NCBI GenBank assembly: GCA_017450105.1
Contig: JAFSXC010000075.1
Coordinates: 1 to 52,422 of the forward strand
Length of the DNA: 52,422 bases
Direction of reading: 5' to 3'
Source: Lachnospiraceae bacterium
Lineage (GTDB): Bacteria; Bacillota; Clostridia; Lachnospirales; Lachnospiraceae
Part shown: piece by piece, positions 51,407 through 52,422 of the stretch
Numbering within the stretch: the stretch's first letter is position 1
How the letters are laid out: the number at the start of each line of letters is the position of its first letter
Position numbers and translations under genes: made by a program
Notes under the pieces: generated by a model
What the model was told of the DNA's origin: nothing
The model's database searches: none
What the model saw: only the letters and a program-made list of their open reading frames with translations

Positions 51407-52084
51407 ATGAAGGAAGCGGTCATTCTGAAAAGCAACAAATACGGGCTCCAGCTTATTCTGAACGGGGAGCTTCCCTTTGAGACGCTGAAGGAGGAGGTTG
51501 TACAGAAGTTTAAGGAATCCAAAAAATTCTTTAAGGACGCCCAGTTTGCCATTTCCTTCGCCGGCAGAGACCTTACCGATGAGGAGGAATGTGCCCTCGT
51601 TTCCGCCATTAACGAAAATTCGGATACCGAGGTCATCTGCATCGTAGATGAGGAATCGATCCGTGAGGAGATCTTCCAATCCCGGGCAGAGCAGGCGGAA
51701 GAGGAACCGGAGCCGGATTTTAATCCCAACAGCGCCTTCCTTCGCTATGATTCCCTGACCGAGGACGAGGTCCTGATCGTCGAGGAAAACCTCGTTATCA
51801 TGGGCGATGTCCCGGAGAGCGCCACCGTCACCTCCGGCGGCAGCATCGTCGTCCTCGGCAGCTTAAGCGGAAAGGTCTGGGCCGGCTCCGGAGGAAACGA
51901 GGATGCCTTTATCTTTGCCCTTTCCATGCAGCCCGCATCCCTTCGGATCGGCGGCGTTGTGCTGCCTCCGGAGGAGCATGGTATCTTCCGGCGGCGGAGG
52001 AGTAAAACCTTCCTTCCGAAGGCCGCCCGTATCTCCGGCGGAATGGTGATCTTGCAGGAGATTGTCCCGGGGAGGACGAAATAG
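51407..52084 (+). CDS. minC: Septum site-determining protein MinC
   Basis: 225 aa. The N-terminal half (about 1-100) is the FtsZ-inhibiting domain; the C-terminal beta-helix (about 115-220) has the signature VTSGGSIVVLGSLSGKVWAG and the FALSMQPASLRIGG strand. MinC blocks Z-ring assembly at poles when bound to MinD. AAGGAGGAG precedes ATG. minD and minE, which usually follow, are not next: a RodA/FtsW-type gene starts 3 nt after the stop. Confidence 0.93.
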   Translation: MKEAVILKSNKYGLQLILNGELPFETLKEEVVQKFKESKKFFKDAQFAISFAGRDLTDEEECALVSAINENSDTEVICIVDEESIREEIFQSRAEQAEEEPEPDFNPNSAFLRYDSLTEDEVLIVEENLVIMGDVPESATVTSGGSIVVLGSLSGKVWAGSGGNEDAFIFALSMQPASLRIGGVVLPPEEHGIFRRRRSKTFLPKAARISGGMVILQEIVPGRTK

Positions 52085-52087
52085 CCT

Positions 52088-52422
52088 ATGCTTTCCATGC
52101 TGAAGCGTTACCACATCAAAAACTACAACTTCAAGCTCGTTGCCTATGCCGTGATCCTGACCGTGATCGGGATCCAGATCATCGGCAGCGCCAACGATGA
52201 TTATCAGTCCAAGCAGACTCTGGGTCTTGTGCTGGGCCTTTTTGTGATGGTCGCCGTATCTTTGATCGACTATTCCCTGGTCCTGAAGCTTGCGCCCCTG
52301 ATCTACGCGGCTGCCGTGATCCTTCTTGTGCTTGTGCGTGTCGCCGGCAAGGAGGCAAACAATGCCCGGAGATGGTTTGAGATCAGCGGCTTTCGCTTTC
52401 AGCCCTCCGAGCTCTGTAAGAT
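52088..52422 (+). CDS. rodA: RodA/FtsW/SpoVE family protein, N-terminal part (partial)
   Basis: 111 residues are visible before the window ends. The start MLSMLKRYHIKNYNFKLVAY, the helices around 18-36, 46-62 and 66-85, and the family segment GKEANNARRWFEISGFRFQPSEL identify a SEDS peptidoglycan polymerase. The context after mreBCD-mrdA-minC favours RodA, the partner of PBP2. GGGAGGA lies upstream, about 12 nt from the first ATG; the ATG at 52097 is an alternative start. Confidence 0.9.
   Translation, partial: MLSMLKRYHIKNYNFKLVAYAVILTVIGIQIIGSANDDYQSKQTLGLVLGLFVMVAVSLIDYSLVLKLAPLIYAAAVILLVLVRVAGKEANNARRWFEISGFRFQPSELCK

Overview
The window (about 52.4 kb, G+C-rich, dense, mostly co-directional genes) looks like chromosomal core DNA of a G+C-rich member of the Clostridia, most likely Lachnospiraceae. 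The reasons are a SigI/RsgI pair, the order ftsK-rlmH-phoH-(pgpH position)-ybeY-mutS-mutL-miaA, the mreB-mreC-mreD-mrdA-minC-rodA block, strong AGGAGG-type ribosome sites and a Firmicutes-type 6S RNA. The assignment is inference; no rRNA or tRNA gene lies in the window. I see no prophage, transposase, CRISPR array or toxin-antitoxin cassette.

Layout. 1-207 is the 3' end of pckA. 353-1666 encodes a receiver plus two GGDEF-like domains. 1663-1932 is a structured intergenic repeat whose relative lies at 14685-14827. On the minus strand, 6271-2029 holds sigI, rsgI and a large secreted beta-helix protein with two 21-bp in-frame tandem repeats; this is the most accessory-looking part. 6440-6645 is a probable 6S RNA with its own promoter and terminator. 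Then come queA, a PilZ protein and an unknown Glu/Ala-rich protein. aroA and tyrA are on the minus strand (11799-9408). An EF-G paralogue, a small unknown gene and rubredoxin follow.

14663-15032 holds repeat copy B, a foldable unassigned segment and an unusual overlay of promoter, terminator-like hairpin and Shine-Dalgarno in front of leuS. From leuS to the end everything is on the plus strand: leuS, icd, an unknown coiled-coil gene with nnrD, alr and a CBS-domain protein (stop/start overlaps), then a long run yebC, glgA, uppP, ftsK, a zinc-ribbon/TPR protein, rlmH, phoH, a degenerate PgpH, ybeY, a DUF3048 lipoprotein, a SpoVB/MurJ-type flippase, a DUF308 protein, two FAD oxidoreductases, mutS, mutL, miaA and a PLP enzyme. 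The window closes with the elongation/division block mreB, mreC, mreD, mrdA, minC and the start of a rodA-type gene.

How the genes work together. Cell-wall and shape functions dominate the right part (uppP, alr, the flippase, mreBCD, PBP2, RodA, MinC). c-di-GMP signalling is represented by the GGDEF protein and a PilZ protein with complete binding motifs. The sigI-rsgI-surface-protein group resembles the polysaccharide-sensing SigI/RsgI modules of cellulolytic clostridia, but its RsgI lacks the Asn-Pro pair and any sugar-binding module. The most novel-looking signals are the dispersed repeat with base-pair covariation, the leader in which the Shine-Dalgarno of the surface-protein gene can be sequestered, and the structured DNA upstream of leuS. 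I found no clearly undescribed multi-gene system.
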